The position numbers were made by a program, and so were the translations under genes. A stretch of 5,789 bases of DNA from Candidatus Peribacteria bacterium (GTDB lineage Bacteria > Patescibacteriota > Gracilibacteria > Peribacterales > Peribacteraceae): positions 1-5,789 of the forward strand of contig JAAYXY010000108.1 of NCBI GenBank assembly GCA_012515645.1, in the 5' to 3' direction. The first letter of the stretch is position 1; the number at the start of each line of letters is the position of its first letter. This document shows positions 5,175 through 5,789 of this stretch, in pieces. Under the pieces are notes generated by a model that was not told the origin of the DNA, did not search any database, and saw only the letters and a list, made by a program, of their open reading frames with translations.

Positions 5175-5789
5175 GTGAATTCTCCTCATGAGCCTATACA
5201 CCATTGGCTGTCACTGCGCGTGCAGGCGCTGTGCTTCAGTGTTTTTGCTTTGAGCACGCTGATGCCTCCGTATGTGCCCAAAGCGGCGCTGGCACCGCCG
5301 GCAGAGAATGGTCCTTCTTCTCAGTTCCTCCTTGTAGAAGAAGGATTTCTGATGAAGTCATCGTCGCTCACGCAGCAGGGCGCGCGTCGTGCGTATGCCG
5401 AAGGTTCGTACCATACGGTAAAAGACGGTGAGAGTCTGGAACGGCTTGCTAATTTGTATGGCATTAGCAAAGAGACCATTGCCTGGGCCAACAATATTGG
5501 AGAAGGCCAATCCATTCATCCTGGCCAGGAGTTGCTCATCTTGCCTGTGGATGGCGTACTGCATACAGTCAAGCGCGGGCAGACGCTGTTGGGCATCGCG
5601 GAAATGTATAGCGTGCCCGTACAGCGTATTACCGACCAGAACAGAATTCAGGGAGGATTCATCATGGCGGGCCAGGAACTCATTGTTCCCGAAGGAGAGC
5701 CTATTGTGCAGTCACCGCCAACGCAGGTGGCGCAACAGCCGACACCACAACCACAGCCACAACCGCAACCATCACAGCAGGATACCTCG
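5175..5789 (+). CDS. Secreted protein with two LysM domains and Pro/Gln linker (partial)
   Basis: An open frame of 205 codons begins with GTG at 5175, just after an in-frame TAG at 5166, and continues past the right edge. Residues 11-29 are a hydrophobic stretch (WLSLRVQALCFSVFALSTL) followed by PPYVPKAALA, consistent with a signal peptide or anchor. LysM1 spans about 79-124 (YHTVKDGESLERLANLYGI to LLILP) and LysM2 about 129-172 (LHTVKRGQTLLGIAEMYSV to ELIVP). LysM modules bind N-acetylglucosamine-containing glycans such as peptidoglycan. After residue 180 a Pro/Gln-rich linker starts, of the kind that usually leads to a further extracellular domain; an M23 (LytM) endopeptidase is a common partner, but nothing of it is visible. 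The first in-frame ATG is at codon 30, inside the hydrophobic segment, so GTG is the only start that keeps the signal region. With 11 nt between them, it is probably co-transcribed with the carboxypeptidase gene. Confidence 0.88.
   Translation, partial: MNSPHEPIHHWLSLRVQALCFSVFALSTLMPPYVPKAALAPPAENGPSSQFLLVEEGFLMKSSSLTQQGARRAYAEGSYHTVKDGESLERLANLYGISKETIAWANNIGEGQSIHPGQELLILPVDGVLHTVKRGQTLLGIAEMYSVPVQRITDQNRIQGGFIMAGQELIVPEGEPIVQSPPTQVAQQPTPQPQPQPQPSQQDTS
5745..5771 (+). repeat. Imperfect CCACAR hexamer repeat coding a Pro-Gln tract
   Basis: Alternating Pro and Gln codons (CCA/CCG with CAA/CAG) form an imperfect hexanucleotide array inside the LysM gene, encoding a PQPQPQPQP stretch at residues 191-199. 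It is a flexible wall-spanning linker; such arrays can change length by slippage in whole codons without breaking the frame. Confidence 0.7.

Noticed and set aside
1..5789. Alternative genetic code with TGA as glycine
   Set aside because: About 1,570 codons of confident genes contain no in-frame TGA, and three genes end with TGA at sensible positions.
1..5789. Mobile elements, CRISPR arrays, defence or toxin genes, tRNA or rRNA
   Set aside because: No transposase motifs, spaced repeats, RNA-gene signatures or defence domains were seen on either strand; all large frames are explained by housekeeping or envelope genes.

Overview
The window is bacterial chromosomal DNA of moderately high GC, densely coded on both strands, with housekeeping and cell-envelope genes only. 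No mobile element, CRISPR array, tRNA or rRNA was seen. A lineage with a peptidoglycan wall is implied by an FtsQ-like protein, a D-Ala-D-Ala carboxypeptidase and a LysM protein. Several proteins are pared-down versions of their families: a CNNM-type protein without its C-terminal domain, a stand-alone NnrD, a carboxypeptidase without the PBP5 tail, and a PgeF whose N-terminus looks short. None of the gene starts has a convincing Shine-Dalgarno site, and several have a -10-like hexamer 7-9 nt before the start codon. This would fit a Candidate Phyla Radiation type bacterium of higher GC (for example Peregrinibacteria/Peribacteria), but that placement is an inference. Standard stop usage fits: there are no in-frame TGA codons in any gene.

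Left part (1-952, minus strand): a two-gene metabolite-repair/salvage unit, nnrD followed after 3 nt by the start of a PgeF/LACC1-family gene that runs off the left edge. Between nnrD and the next gene lie two divergent, interleaved promoters (about 953-988), each placing its predicted transcript start on a start codon. To the right, the plus-strand CNNM/CorB-like membrane protein (DUF21 plus a CBS pair) is preceded by a possible 19-codon leader ORF.

Middle (2026-3153, minus strand): a GT4 glycosyltransferase of the WbaZ-like type, convergent with the CNNM gene and divergent from ftsQ. The 81-bp gap to ftsQ holds promoter-like elements for both directions.

Right part (3235-5789, plus strand): ftsQ, then a 129-bp gap with a 13-bp direct repeat, then a D-alanyl-D-alanine carboxypeptidase, then after 11 nt a GTG-started secreted protein with two LysM domains that is cut by the window end. 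This looks like a wall-synthesis/division/remodelling cluster. Two genes here (the PgeF fragment and the LysM protein) are easily missed because one is cut at the edge and the other has no early ATG. No undescribed multi-gene system was found; the most unusual signals are the promoter/start-codon arrangements and the intergenic repeat.
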